Source: Haemophilus sp.
GTDB taxonomy: Bacteria > Pseudomonadota > Gammaproteobacteria > Enterobacterales > Pasteurellaceae
DNA: 64,000 nt
NCBI GenBank assembly: GCA_019423025.1
Contig: JAHZCD010000010.1
Span: forward strand, 17,230 to 81,229
Reading direction: 5' to 3'
The notes beneath the pieces were generated by a model that made no database searches, had not been told where the DNA came from, and was given only the letters and a program-made list of their open reading frames with translations. Shown one piece after another: positions 1-7,945 of the stretch (positions within the stretch are counted from its first letter, which is position 1; every line of letters begins with the position of its first letter). Made by a program: the position numbers and the translations under genes.

Positions 1-1
1 T

Positions 2-703
2 ATGATGAAAAACTTAGGGCAAATGGTGGCAAAAGCCTTGTATTCCCATAAAACGCAACGCCAACAAGAGCAACTCTTATTGATGGAAGAGCGGTCAATT
101 ATTGCCAGGGAATTACATGACTCTCTGGCACAAGTGCTGTCTTTCTTACAAATTCAATTAACGCTGTTAAAGCATAATTTGAAGAAAGAAGACGAGGAAT
201 CAAAAGAAAAAAGTATTGCCATCATTGGTGAATTTGAACAAGCTTTATCAGATGGATATTCTCAATTACGAGAATTATTGGCGACTTTCCGTTTAACGGT
301 GCAAGAAGCCAATTTACAGGTTGCCTTGGAACAAGTTATTGAAAGTTTGCGTTCACAAACGAAGATGCAAATGAGTGTGGAATGTAGTTTGCCATCACAA
401 AGTTTAAATCCACAAGAATTAGTGCACGTTCTGCAAATTGTACGTGAAGCAACGTTAAATGCGATTAAGCACTCTAAAGGTACACGTATAGAAGTAAAAG
501 CCCATATTAATGCCGAGGGTGAATATGAAATCCTCGTACAAGATAATGGCGTAGGGATTCCTACGCTAGATGAGCCAGACGGACATTATGGTTTAAATAT
601 CATGACAGAGCGCAGTCGACAATTAAATGCTCAGTTCAGTATTTCAAAAGGGGAGCAAGGTGGTACTATTGTGAAAATCACGCTTCCTCACACGTTTTTT
701 TAA
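2..703 (+). CDS. narQ: Nitrate/nitrite sensor histidine kinase NarQ, C-terminal part
   Basis: Partial gene; the reading frame is already open at the window edge, so the sensor and membrane segments lie outside. The visible 233 residues are a complete HisKA_3/HATPase transmitter of the NarX/NarQ type. The H-box RELHDSLAQ carries the phosphorylated His at about fragment residue 39. The N-box EATLNAIKHS and the ATP-lid glycines DNGVGI and GHYGLNIM follow. NarQ senses nitrate and nitrite in the periplasm and phosphorylates a NarP-type regulator, switching on anaerobic nitrate/nitrite respiration. murB follows 9 bases after the stop. From memory, narQ-murB-rpoH is also the H. influenzae order, which supports NarQ over other NarL-family sensors. 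Confidence 0.88.
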   Translation: MMKNLGQMVAKALYSHKTQRQQEQLLLMEERSIIARELHDSLAQVLSFLQIQLTLLKHNLKKEDEESKEKSIAIIGEFEQALSDGYSQLRELLATFRLTVQEANLQVALEQVIESLRSQTKMQMSVECSLPSQSLNPQELVHVLQIVREATLNAIKHSKGTRIEVKAHINAEGEYEILVQDNGVGIPTLDEPDGHYGLNIMTERSRQLNAQFSISKGEQGGTIVKITLPHTFF

Positions 704-712
704 GGAAAGTTA

Positions 713-1738
713 ATGCAAAGTTTACAGCCGTTTCACACCTTCAATATTCCAGCAAATGCGCGTGAAATTATTGAAGCCACATCGATTGAACAAATCCAAC
801 AAGCTTGGCAAAAAGCACAAGCTGAAAATCTACCTGTCTTATTTTTAGGACAAGGCAGCAATATGCTGTTTTTAGAAGATTTCCAAGGTGTTGTAATTGT
901 TAACCGTTTATCGGGTGTTCAACATACAGAAGATAGCGATTACCATTATTTGCATGTTAATGGTGGCGAAAATTGGCATAAGTTGGTGGAATGGTCGCTT
1001 TCACAGGGAATTAATGGCTTAGAAAATCTCGCACTTATTCCAGGTTGTGCCGGTTCAGCGCCGGTTCAAAATATTGGTGCGTATGGCGTAGAATTTAAAG
1101 ATGTGTGTGATTATGTCGATGTATTGAATCTCAACACGGGCGAGCAATTCCGTTTGCAGGCGAGTGAATGTGAATTTGGTTATCGTGAAAGTATTTTTAA
1201 ACATCGCTATGCGCAAGGTTATGTGATTACAGCGGTAGGATTGAAATTAGCCAAAAATTGGCAACCGATTTTAAAATATGGCTCATTAGTGAATTTTGAT
1301 CCTCAAACTGTAACGGCAAAACAAGTATTTGATGAAGTGTGCCATATTCGCCGCAGTAAATTGCCCGATCCTAAAGAGTTTGGTAATGCGGGCAGTTTCT
1401 TCAAAAATCCAGTGGTGAGTGCAGAACAATTTGCGAAAATTCAAAAACAGGTCGAAAATCTACCGCACTTTCCACAACCGGATGGTTCAGTGAAACTGGC
1501 AGCGGGTTGGTTAATTGATCAATGCCATTTAAAAGGTTTTCAAATTGGTGGTGCGGCGGTTCATCAACAGCAGGCTTTAGTGCTGATTAATAAAGGCAAT
1601 GCCACTGGGCAGGATGTTGTTAAGTTAGCACATCATATCCGCCAAACCGTGGCAGATAAATTTGGTGTATATTTACAGCCTGAAGTGCGCTTTATGGGCG
1701 CGAATGGCGAAGTGAATTCAGAGCAAGCCATTAGTTAA
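713..1738 (+). CDS. murB: UDP-N-acetylenolpyruvoylglucosamine reductase MurB
   Basis: MurB reduces UDP-GlcNAc-enolpyruvate to UDP-MurNAc with NADPH and FAD, the second committed step of peptidoglycan synthesis, in the cytoplasm. The 341 residues match the long (type I) enzyme. The FAD-binding segment GQGSNMLF is near residue 46. GAYGVEFKD and YRESIFKHR follow, then the catalytic serine segment GNAGSFFKNP and the C-terminal glutamate in QPEVRFMG. A Shine-Dalgarno (taaggaaagtta) overlaps the narQ end, and the 9-base gap suggests co-transcription with narQ. Confidence 0.96.
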   Translation: MQSLQPFHTFNIPANAREIIEATSIEQIQQAWQKAQAENLPVLFLGQGSNMLFLEDFQGVVIVNRLSGVQHTEDSDYHYLHVNGGENWHKLVEWSLSQGINGLENLALIPGCAGSAPVQNIGAYGVEFKDVCDYVDVLNLNTGEQFRLQASECEFGYRESIFKHRYAQGYVITAVGLKLAKNWQPILKYGSLVNFDPQTVTAKQVFDEVCHIRRSKLPDPKEFGNAGSFFKNPVVSAEQFAKIQKQVENLPHFPQPDGSVKLAAGWLIDQCHLKGFQIGGAAVHQQQALVLINKGNATGQDVVKLAHHIRQTVADKFGVYLQPEVRFMGANGEVNSEQAIS

Positions 1739-1757
1739 TTTATAGAGGAAAGTAATC

Positions 1758-2069
1758 ATGAACTTTAAAGACATTTTAGAGACTTTACCAAGCATTGATC
1801 ATTTAACAGGTTTAGACGTATTAAACGGTAAAACCGTGATTCATCATATTCCTGCTGCACCGGGTAAACTTGGCTCGCTTCGTCTTTATAATGCGTTAGC
1901 AGAAAAATTTAACGGAAAATTAGACCGCACTTCCGCACAACAAGGCATTGAATGGTTTGCTGAACACGTTGAAGATGCGAAACAAAATCCTGGAAAACAC
2001 CCGAATATTGATTTATTGTTTAAAGTGGTGGCAGAGGATGTAGTTTATTCACTTGTGCCATTAAACTAA
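1758..2069 (+). CDS. DUF2322 family small protein
   Basis: A 103-residue soluble protein starting MNFKDILETL, with a good ribosome-binding site (agaggaaagtaatc). I recognise it as the DUF2322 family, a short protein of Pasteurellaceae and some other proteobacteria with no established function. It has no signal peptide, membrane segment or cysteine. A DNA uptake sequence lies inside the gene at 1924-1932. It sits 19 bases after murB and is probably the last gene of the narQ-murB transcript. The family assignment is from recall of the sequence type. Confidence 0.75.
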   Translation: MNFKDILETLPSIDHLTGLDVLNGKTVIHHIPAAPGKLGSLRLYNALAEKFNGKLDRTSAQQGIEWFAEHVEDAKQNPGKHPNIDLLFKVVAEDVVYSLVPLN

Positions 2070-2115
2070 TTTGGAAAATTTTCAGTGATTAATTTGAACT
2101 TTTAATCGTTAAAAA

Positions 2116-2144
2116 CTGTCAAATAAAACAAATTGAGGTATAAT
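2116..2144 (+). promoter_or_regulatory. Candidate sigma-70 promoter of rpoH
   Basis: The -10 hexamer is a perfect TATAAT at 2139-2144. A weak -35 (CTGTCA, 2116-2121) lies 17 bases upstream. The predicted start near 2151 leaves a leader of about 65 bases before the rpoH start codon. Confidence 0.6.
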
Positions 2145-2145
2145 G

Positions 2146-2169
2146 ACAACAGTTGTTATACAATAACAA
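2146..2169 (+). promoter_or_regulatory. Overlapping inverted repeats in the rpoH leader
   Basis: Two perfect dyads overlap just after the predicted -10: ACAAC-a-GTTGT (2146-2156) and TTGTTAT-aca-ATAACAA (2153-2169). Both cannot form as RNA hairpins at once. They could be an operator or alternative leader structures. Further down, CTCC (2193-2196) could pair with GGAG of the ribosome-binding site (2208-2211). No function is known to me. Confidence 0.4.
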
Positions 2170-2215
2170 ATAAGTAATGAGTCGGGGCCTAGCTCCGCAT
2201 GCTGTGAGGAGAAGA

Positions 2216-3058
2216 ATGAATAAAGAAACTCAAATGATGTTAGTACCTCAAGGTAGCATCGAAGGTTATATTCGAGCAGCAAACGAATATCCGATGCTGA
2301 CTGCAGAGGAAGAAAAAAGCTTAGCAGAACGTTTGTATTATGACGGTGATATTGAAGCAGCGAAAAAATTAGTTTTATCACACTTACGTTTTGTTATTCA
2401 TGTCGCGCGTGGTTATTCAGGTTATGGATTACCGCAAGCAGATTTAATTCAAGAAGGTAATATCGGATTAATGAAAGCAGTAAAACGTTTTAATCCGGAA
2501 GTGGGTGTTCGCCTTGTGTCCTTTGCGGTGCATTGGATCAAAGCAGAAATCCATGAATATGTCCTTCGCAACTGGCGTATTGTGAAAGTCGCGACCACGA
2601 AAGCGCAACGTAAATTGTTCTTTAACCTACGTAAAACGAAACAACGTTTAGGTTGGTTCAATGAAAACGAAGTGGATATGGTGGCGAATGAGCTTGGCGT
2701 ATCAAAAGAAGATGTCATCGAAATGGAATCTCGTATGACAGGGGCTGATGTGGGCTTTGATTTGCCAACAGACGATGATGACGAAGCTTATGTACCTTCT
2801 TTATATTTAGAAGATAAAAGCTCAAACTTTGCGGCAGAACTTGAAAGTGAAAACTTTGAAGAACAAGCCACAGAAAAATTAGGTACAGCCTTAGCAAATC
2901 TTGATGAACGTAGCCAAGAGATTATCAAAGCACGTTGGTTAGATGATGAAAAAGCGACTCTTCATGATCTTGCAGCAAAATATAATGTGTCTGCAGAACG
3001 TATTCGTCAGCTTGAAGCCAACGCATTGAAAAAGCTTAAAAGTGCGGTTGATTTCTAA
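2216..3058 (+). CDS. rpoH: RNA polymerase heat-shock sigma factor RpoH (sigma-32)
   Basis: Alternative sigma factor directing RNA polymerase to heat-shock promoters (chaperones, proteases). I start it at 2216 (280 residues): a strong gaggag lies in front and the product begins MNKETQMM. An in-frame ATG at 2177 would add 13 residues without a ribosome-binding site. Region 2 (DLIQEGNIGLMKAVKRFNP through VHWIKAEI) starts near residue 75. The RpoH box QRKLFFNLR, diagnostic for sigma-32, follows near residue 130. Region 4.2 ends in ERIRQLEANALKKLK. The last codons read through a DNA uptake sequence (3040-3048) encoding KSAV. The leader hairpins may give translational control. Confidence 0.96.
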   Translation: MNKETQMMLVPQGSIEGYIRAANEYPMLTAEEEKSLAERLYYDGDIEAAKKLVLSHLRFVIHVARGYSGYGLPQADLIQEGNIGLMKAVKRFNPEVGVRLVSFAVHWIKAEIHEYVLRNWRIVKVATTKAQRKLFFNLRKTKQRLGWFNENEVDMVANELGVSKEDVIEMESRMTGADVGFDLPTDDDDEAYVPSLYLEDKSSNFAAELESENFEEQATEKLGTALANLDERSQEIIKARWLDDEKATLHDLAAKYNVSAERIRQLEANALKKLKSAVDF

Positions 3059-3074
3059 GCCGTTTTGATAAAAG

Positions 3075-3103
3075 AAAACCTGTCGATTATCGACAGGTTT
3101 TTT
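3075..3103 (+). terminator. Bidirectional terminator between rpoH and plsY
   Basis: Perfect 12-bp stem AAAACCTGTCGA / TCGACAGGTTTT around a two-base loop, with T-runs in both directions. It separates two convergent genes. Confidence 0.85.
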
Positions 3104-3105
3104 AT

Positions 3106-3705
3106 TTATTTCTTTTTGGATTTTCCCCACATTTTATCTTCTTGGCCTCGCCATAAGCGCTGAATATTGTCGTGGTGGCGATAAATCAGCAAGCAGCAAA
3201 CTAAGGCAACGGGGAAGGTAAATTCAGGTTTAAGCCACCAAACGTAAAATGGCACGAGAAGCGCCGTGATCACAGCACTTAACGAGGAATATCGACTAAT
3301 TAAGAAAACTAACAACCACGTCCCTAACGTTGAACCCGCTACGCCCCAAGAAATGGGAGCAATCGCACCGAATGCGGTCGCGACACCTTTCCCGCCTTTA
3401 AACTGAAAGAAAATAGGGAAGATATGTCCTAAACACGCACCCAAAGCAACCATGCCTAATTCAAATTGCGTGAGCCCTAAATAATAACCCGCCCAAACAG
3501 GTAACATCCCTTTTAAAATATCGCAAATTAATACTGCGAGCGCCGCCCAACGTCCACCAATACGCAATACATTTGTCGCACCGGGATTATGAGAACCGTT
3601 TTTTCGTGGGTCAGGCAAGCCAGCTACCTTACAAATCAAAATTGCACTGGAAATCGAACCCAGTAAATAAGCAAAAATCATATAAAAAAGGGCAAATAGG
3701 CTCAT
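3106..3705 (-). CDS. plsY: Acyl-phosphate glycerol-3-phosphate acyltransferase PlsY
   Basis: Inner-membrane enzyme that transfers an acyl group from acyl-phosphate to glycerol-3-phosphate, giving lysophosphatidic acid. At 199 residues with about five membrane segments it fits the family. Conserved loops are HNPGATNVLRIGG near residue 40 and GGKGVATAFG near residue 110. A GTG at 3717 is in frame, but GTGGAG there is better read as the ribosome-binding site for the ATG at 3705 (MSLFALFYM). plsB and plsC are also in this window, so both routes to the first acylation are present. The C-terminus is lysine-rich (WGKSKKK). Confidence 0.94.
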   Translation of the reverse strand: MSLFALFYMIFAYLLGSISSAILICKVAGLPDPRKNGSHNPGATNVLRIGGRWAALAVLICDILKGMLPVWAGYYLGLTQFELGMVALGACLGHIFPIFFQFKGGKGVATAFGAIAPISWGVAGSTLGTWLLVFLISRYSSLSAVITALLVPFYVWWLKPEFTFPVALVCCLLIYRHHDNIQRLWRGQEDKMWGKSKKK

Positions 3706-3802
3706 TTTGTGCTCCACAATCTTGATTGTCTTTGAAAAACTTGTTCGTTATTTTAACCAAACTTGATAGCATAAGCCCACTATATTTTTACAGGAATGAG
3801 AG

Positions 3803-4159
3803 ATGGATCGTATTTTTATTGAAGAATTAGTCGTCTTCGCCCAAATTGGCGTGTATGACTGGGAACAGCAAATTAAACAAAAGCTCGTTTTTGATTTGGA
3901 AATGGCGTGGGATTGTCAAAAAGCTGCCGAAACGGATGATATGCAATACTGCCTCAATTATGCCGAAGTGAGCCAATTTATTTTAGATTATGTGCAATCT
4001 AAGCCATTTTTATTGATTGAGCGCGTGGCTTATGAAGTAGCAGATCAATTACAACAACGTTTTGGGATTTCATGGTTACGCCTGAAATTAAGCAAACCTA
4101 AAGCGGTTGCTCAAGCAAATAATGTCGGAATTATTGTAGAACGAGGCGAATTGAAATAA
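3803..4159 (+). CDS. folB: Dihydroneopterin aldolase FolB
   Basis: Cytoplasmic folate-pathway enzyme that cleaves 7,8-dihydroneopterin to 6-hydroxymethyl-dihydropterin and glycolaldehyde. The 118-residue length is typical. The start MDRIFIEELVVFAQIGVYDWE contains the IGVYxWE active-site segment. LIERVAYEVADQ and LKLSKPKAVA follow, with the conserved lysine of the KPxA motif. It is divergent from plsY and has its own ribosome-binding site (caggaatgagag). Confidence 0.94.
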   Translation: MDRIFIEELVVFAQIGVYDWEQQIKQKLVFDLEMAWDCQKAAETDDMQYCLNYAEVSQFILDYVQSKPFLLIERVAYEVADQLQQRFGISWLRLKLSKPKAVAQANNVGIIVERGELK

Positions 4160-4172
4160 TCGCGGAAAATTG

Positions 4173-4217
4173 ACCGCACTTTGGAAATATCAAAACAAAG
4201 TGCGGTTCATTTTTTAG
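4173..4217 (+). terminator. Uptake-sequence inverted-pair terminator after folB
   Basis: Complementary DNA uptake sequences form an 11-bp stem (ACCGCACTTTG 4173-4183; CAAAGTGCGGT 4196-4206), followed by a T-run on the plus strand. It lies between convergent folB and the efflux gene, whose stop codon is in the T-run. Confidence 0.8.
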
Positions 4218-4825
4218 ATGTTTTTAAGCGCCAAACGGAACGCACTCATCCCACTTTTTAATACCAGTACGCTTAATATCATGCTTGCTAGTGGATCAAC
4301 CCATAACCATCCCAGAAAATAGGCACTGAGACCCGAAAGAATGGCAATAATGGAACCGAATAAATCGGTCAGTACATGTAGATACGCCGCTTTGATATTG
4401 AGATTATCATGATCGCTGTTCAACATGATCTTTGCCACGAGAAGGTTCACCAATAATCCTAAAGATGCCACGCCAAGCATCGGTAATGCCATCATCTCGA
4501 TGGGATTTTGCCAGCGTTGAATCGCCTCAAATAAAATCATCAATGCCACGACAATTAATGAGCCGCTATTAAGTAAGGCAATATATCGTTGTTTTTGAGC
4601 GGATAGAAACAACGCTAACAAGGCTAAAAATAACGATAAGCTATCATTTGCCATGTGTCCGGCATCAGCCATGAGCGCCAAACTGTTAAACCAATAGCCA
4701 CCAACAAATTCGACAACCATAAAGCTCGTAATGATGGCAAAACTGAGCGCTAAGATTTTTTTATCTTGTGGAATATGCGCATGAGATGAATGGTCATGGT
4801 GTTCATGGGTATGATGTTCGGACAT
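4214..4825 (-). CDS. Short cation diffusion facilitator (Zn/Cd-type efflux carrier) lacking the C-terminal domain
   Basis: Inner-membrane metal/proton antiporter exporting a divalent cation, probably zinc or cadmium. The start at 4825 is preferred because AGGAG lies 5 bases upstream; a longer frame to 4909 would run over the promoter. The 203 residues begin with a histidine-rich cytoplasmic tail (HHTHEHHDHSSHAH). Six membrane segments follow, with the paired metal sites ADAGHMAND (about residue 55) and HVLTD (about 150). The usual 80-100-residue cytoplasmic dimerisation domain is absent; the protein ends in the tail of membrane segment 6 (SAFRLALKNI). Its promoter has the 19-bp spacing of MerR-activated genes and a MerR regulator is divergent. 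Confidence 0.88.
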   Translation of the reverse strand: MSEHHTHEHHDHSSHAHIPQDKKILALSFAIITSFMVVEFVGGYWFNSLALMADAGHMANDSLSLFLALLALFLSAQKQRYIALLNSGSLIVVALMILFEAIQRWQNPIEMMALPMLGVASLGLLVNLLVAKIMLNSDHDNLNIKAAYLHVLTDLFGSIIAILSGLSAYFLGWLWVDPLASMILSVLVLKSGMSAFRLALKNI

Positions 4826-4862
4826 ACTGCTCCTCATTGTGTCTTTGATTAATTTTGGATAA

Positions 4863-4893
4863 AGTATAAAGTCCGTAGCAACTACAAGGTCAA
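4863..4893 (-). promoter_or_regulatory. MerR-type promoter/operator of the efflux gene
   Basis: On the minus strand: TTGACC, a 19-bp spacer, then TATACT. This over-long spacer is the hallmark of promoters untwisted by MerR-family activators. The spacer region ACCTTGTAGTTGCTACGGACT resembles the CadR/PbrR operator class, with the TAG-ttg-CTA core dyad. Confidence 0.82.
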
Positions 4894-4910
4894 GGCTTAA
4901 TTTTAACAAG

Positions 4911-5294
4911 ATGAAGATTCATGAACTCAGTAAACAAAGCGGTATTCATTTAGAAACCATTCGCTATTATGAAAAAATGGGGTTAATGCCGGAGCCTAAA
5001 CGTCTGGCAAACGGTTATCGAGATTATGATGAAGCCAGTTTGAAGCAATTAAAATTTATAAAAACCTGCCGAGCGTTAGATTTCAGCTTGGCGGAAATTA
5101 AATATTTTAATGCGTTGAAAACACAGCAATCTCAACATTGCGAAGTGGATAGCATGTTGGCGAAACATTTGGTTTCAGTTGAAGAAAAAATTGCCGAACT
5201 GACCGAAATTAAACATTTTCTACAAAGTTTAATTACCGAAGATGATCATCAAGCTGCAGATTGTAAAGCCATGGCTCAATTAAAAGCCTATTAA
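4911..5294 (+). CDS. MerR-family metal-responsive regulator (CadR/PbrR/ZntR-like)
   Basis: A 127-residue DNA-binding activator. The N-terminal winged helix-turn-helix MKIHELSKQSGIHLETIRYY is followed by GYRDYDEAS and a long dimerisation helix. Cys53, Cys77 and Cys118 are present; Cys77 at the start of the dimer helix and Cys118 in the C-terminal loop (DHQAADCKAM) fit divalent-metal sensors of the CadR/PbrR/ZntR group rather than CueR or SoxR. It is divergent from the efflux gene and presumably activates it when the metal accumulates. The exact metal cannot be told from sequence. The stop codon overlaps a DNA uptake sequence (5293-5301). Confidence 0.88.
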   Translation: MKIHELSKQSGIHLETIRYYEKMGLMPEPKRLANGYRDYDEASLKQLKFIKTCRALDFSLAEIKYFNALKTQQSQHCEVDSMLAKHLVSVEEKIAELTEIKHFLQSLITEDDHQAADCKAMAQLKAY

Positions 5295-5301
5295 GTGCGG
5301 T
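5293..5301 (+). repeat. DNA uptake sequence overlapping the merR-type gene stop
   Basis: Exact AAGTGCGGT; its first AA forms the end of the TAA stop codon of the regulator gene. Confidence 0.9.
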
Positions 5302-5306
5302 CAAAA

Positions 5307-5339
5307 AATATTAAAAATCCGCACGTGGATGTGCGGATT
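5307..5339 (-). terminator. Terminator of the ABC/nnrS operon
   Basis: Stem AATCCGCAC / GTGCGGATT (5316-5324 and 5331-5339) followed on the minus strand by a T-rich tract. It closes the minus-strand operon that ends with nnrS. Confidence 0.75.
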
Positions 5340-5344
5340 GGTCA

Positions 5345-6442
5345 TTATTCCGGATCATCTGTAAAGGCATTGTTTCGGAATATCGGCACAAAGGTTGCAA
5401 GATACAGCACAAACACAATGGCAATTAAAATAGCCGGAATCGTGATAAAAAACAGCTCGTCCACATACATTAAACAAGCCCGGGAAAGCGCCGCCGTGAA
5501 AAGACAAAGCACGGCAAGGCGACAGAGTTTTGGGTAATCCAGTTTCGTAAAGCCACTATGCCATAATCCCGCTGTGAGCCAAATCATCACCATACTGCCG
5601 AGAATGCCGCCGAGTGTCACCATGTGTAACGGATCGGCAGTAGGTTCATCAATTAATTTATTTATGCCAATCCACAAATAGCCAATCGCGGCGAACAATT
5701 GAAGGGAATAATAAGTGCGTACGTAATGTTTACGTAGCAGTTCGTGATGATGTAATTCGCGTAACTTGGCAAGCAAGATAAAGCCAACCGCAAAGGCAGT
5801 AAAAGCGGTAGTTTGCGCAGGCAACCATAATTCTGCAGCAGCATGAAGCAACAAGAATGTGATCGCGATATTTTTATACACGACATTCGGGATAAATACG
5901 GGATCTTTCAATGTGCTTTCTTTCAGTGCTTCTGCCCCTAATAACACGCTCACCCGAATTGATACAAACATCACTGCCGCCATATTCAAATGCACCTGTG
6001 CCCGCAATAATTTCAGGCTATCAGTCATGGCGTAAGCCGTCTGACAAACTGTAAATGCGGCAAGTAACATCAGCAAAGTAAAATTGTCGGTATTGCGATC
6101 CAACCAAAACAGCCAAGCACAAAAGAGTAACAGTGCGAGCCAATAAGCAGCCACTAGAAACGAGGCAGCTTGCGGGGAAAATGGCAATAACACCAATCCA
6201 GAAAGCAAGAGCACGGCTAAAATCGTCGCAATAGGTTTTAAATTACCTTTGTAATTTGTCCACTCAAGCATGGAAGCTGTCAGGAAACCGCCGTACGCCG
6301 CGGGCAACATAAATTCTAAGAAAATTTTGCGATGTAGGATGAGATCATCGGGGTTGATGAAAAAGCTCAAGGCACCAACAATCGCTAGAATGGCGGCCCC
6401 AACAAAAAACGGTCGCATTGGATGGGTAAAGAAATTATTCAT
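5345..6442 (-). CDS. nnrS: NnrS family membrane protein
   Basis: A 365-residue polytopic inner-membrane protein of the NnrS family, whose members bind haem and copper and are linked to nitric-oxide stress and denitrification. The N-terminus MNNFFTHPMRPFF and the phrase PAAYGGFLTASMLEW fit the family. About ten to twelve hydrophobic segments are visible, with histidines (HHHELLRKHYVRTYY, ITDSLKLLRAQVH region) in or near loops. It overlaps the ABC ATPase gene by 8 bases, so the two are translationally coupled. This links NO tolerance to an importer of unknown substrate. Whether NnrS uses the imported substrate is inference. Confidence 0.85.
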   Translation of the reverse strand: MNNFFTHPMRPFFVGAAILAIVGALSFFINPDDLILHRKIFLEFMLPAAYGGFLTASMLEWTNYKGNLKPIATILAVLLLSGLVLLPFSPQAASFLVAAYWLALLLFCAWLFWLDRNTDNFTLLMLLAAFTVCQTAYAMTDSLKLLRAQVHLNMAAVMFVSIRVSVLLGAEALKESTLKDPVFIPNVVYKNIAITFLLLHAAAELWLPAQTTAFTAFAVGFILLAKLRELHHHELLRKHYVRTYYSLQLFAAIGYLWIGINKLIDEPTADPLHMVTLGGILGSMVMIWLTAGLWHSGFTKLDYPKLCRLAVLCLFTAALSRACLMYVDELFFITIPAILIAIVFVLYLATFVPIFRNNAFTDDPE

Positions 6443-7127
6443 AATAATGGATTCCTTGAAATTCGCGTGCGACTACGGTTTCTTCAAAGGCTGAATTGCG
6501 TTCGGATAATGGCGTTGGCAAGGTAATCACATTTTGCACATCCATCCCTTTTGGAGAAAGCTGCATAATCTCTCGGCTTAATCGAGCTGCTTCAAAACGA
6601 TCGTGCGTCACTAAAATACAAGCCATGCCTTGGTGCTCAATTTTTTCCACTAACATCGCAGCTAAAATATCACGTAAATCGCGATCCAAGCCGACAAAAG
6701 GTTCATCCAATAAGGCTAAATCACAGCCACATAGCAATAGACGCAAAAATGCCACGCGTTTTGCCATTCCACCCGATAATTCGGTCGGGTATTTATTTAA
6801 ATCACCCGAAGAAAGCCCAATCTTTTCTGCCAGCGCAATGATTTCATGTTCATTTGGGTCATCCATAAAAATGGCAATATTCTGCATAGCCGTGAGATTT
6901 TCCAATAGACGATTTTCTTGAAACAGAAAGCCCGTTTTACGAAATGTATTCTTGATTTCGCCCGATTTTGGCGTTTCTAAACCTGAAATCAAACGCAGCA
7001 CTGTCGTTTTACCACAACCGCTTGGGCCGAATAAAGTTTTTACTTCGCCTGGTTGTAAATCCATACTGAAATCGCGCACGATAGGATCGCGGAGAATTTC
7101 AAAACGCACATTCTTTAAACTCAGCAT
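6435..7127 (-). CDS. ABC transporter ATP-binding protein, NitT/TauT type
   Basis: Cytoplasmic ATPase of about 230 residues with Walker A GPSGCGKTT (near residue 35), signature LSGGMAKR, Walker B LALLDEPF and H-loop VTHDR. It belongs to the nitrate/taurine/sulfonate/thiamine-precursor class. I start it at 7127: ATG there overlaps the permease stop as TAATG, with ggag 7 bases upstream; an upstream ATG at 7139 is less likely. It is the third gene of a substrate-binding protein - permease - ATPase - nnrS operon. Confidence 0.88.
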   Translation of the reverse strand: MLSLKNVRFEILRDPIVRDFSMDLQPGEVKTLFGPSGCGKTTVLRLISGLETPKSGEIKNTFRKTGFLFQENRLLENLTAMQNIAIFMDDPNEHEIIALAEKIGLSSGDLNKYPTELSGGMAKRVAFLRLLLCGCDLALLDEPFVGLDRDLRDILAAMLVEKIEHQGMACILVTHDRFEAARLSREIMQLSPKGMDVQNVITLPTPLSERNSAFEETVVAREFQGIHYYE

Positions 7128-7924
7128 TATCTTCTCCATGGCATAAACAGGATTTCCAATGGCTTGGTAATCAAATATTCAAAGAGCGAAACAAACACAA
7201 TCACCAACAACACATAAGCCATGACCGTTGACGTATCTAACATGGCTCTGGCGTCGGCAATCTGTGCACCTACACCCTCATTGGCTCCTAAAAGCTCAGC
7301 CATAATTACCACTTTTACGCCCATAGCAACCGCGACGCCAATGCTGGAAATCACATAGCCTGTGAGATGGGGAACGTACAAATAGCGGATTTTTTTCCAC
7401 AATCCGAGTTTGTACGCATCAAACAATTCTTCATGTTGTTTGTTGACACTTGCCATGCCCATGGCGGCACTGGCAAAGGTCAGCGGGGCGACTAATACGA
7501 TAATGGTAAATAGCACGCTAGGATTGCCAAAGCCAAACCAAAATAATGCCATCACAACCCAAATGATTGGCGGCATGGCTAACAAAATCGTAATGACGGG
7601 TTTGAGCAATGCCATAGCGGTTTTAAAGCTGCCAGCAATCAGCCCTGCGGCTAAGCCTGCGACTAATGCAATGGTAATGCCTACCACGGAACGCCATAAC
7701 GAAATGCCGATTTCGTTTTGTTGGAAATGGTCAAGCAGCTCAAGGGCTTTTTGAAAAACATCCGCGGGAGCAGGCAGCATAAATTCACCAAATATCGCAC
7801 TGCCCCAAGCCCACAAGGCAACTACCATCATTGCCACACTCAAGCCGGTAAAACCGCTCCAGAGATAGTCGATGATGTACAACAGGACAGGTTGTGGTTT
7901 ACGAATTTTGTCAGTTTTAATCAT
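7127..7924 (-). CDS. ABC transporter permease, NitT/TauT type
   Basis: A 265-residue inner-membrane permease with about six membrane segments and the EAA-type ATPase-contact loop (EELFDAYKLGLWKKIRYLYVP) near residue 165. It probably acts as a homodimer with the ATPase encoded next to it. The gap from the binding-protein stop is 21 bases, without a clear ribosome-binding site. It overlaps the ATPase start by one base. The substrate is unknown. Confidence 0.87.
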   Translation of the reverse strand: MIKTDKIRKPQPVLLYIIDYLWSGFTGLSVAMMVVALWAWGSAIFGEFMLPAPADVFQKALELLDHFQQNEIGISLWRSVVGITIALVAGLAAGLIAGSFKTAMALLKPVITILLAMPPIIWVVMALFWFGFGNPSVLFTIIVLVAPLTFASAAMGMASVNKQHEELFDAYKLGLWKKIRYLYVPHLTGYVISSIGVAVAMGVKVVIMAELLGANEGVGAQIADARAMLDTSTVMAYVLLVIVFVSLFEYLITKPLEILFMPWRR

Positions 7925-7945
7925 GTGTTGTGATTCAGTTTCAAA

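Noticed and set aside
2109..2381. Minus-strand open frame over the rpoH leader and start
   Set aside because: It is a shadow of rpoH with no ribosome-binding site and no recognisable protein character.
5295..5537. Plus-strand open frame after the MerR gene
   Set aside because: It starts in the uptake sequence and runs antisense through nnrS, with a low-complexity basic product.
6270..7146. Plus-strand frames opposite nnrS and the ABC ATPase
   Set aside because: They are antisense to well-supported genes and lack start signals.
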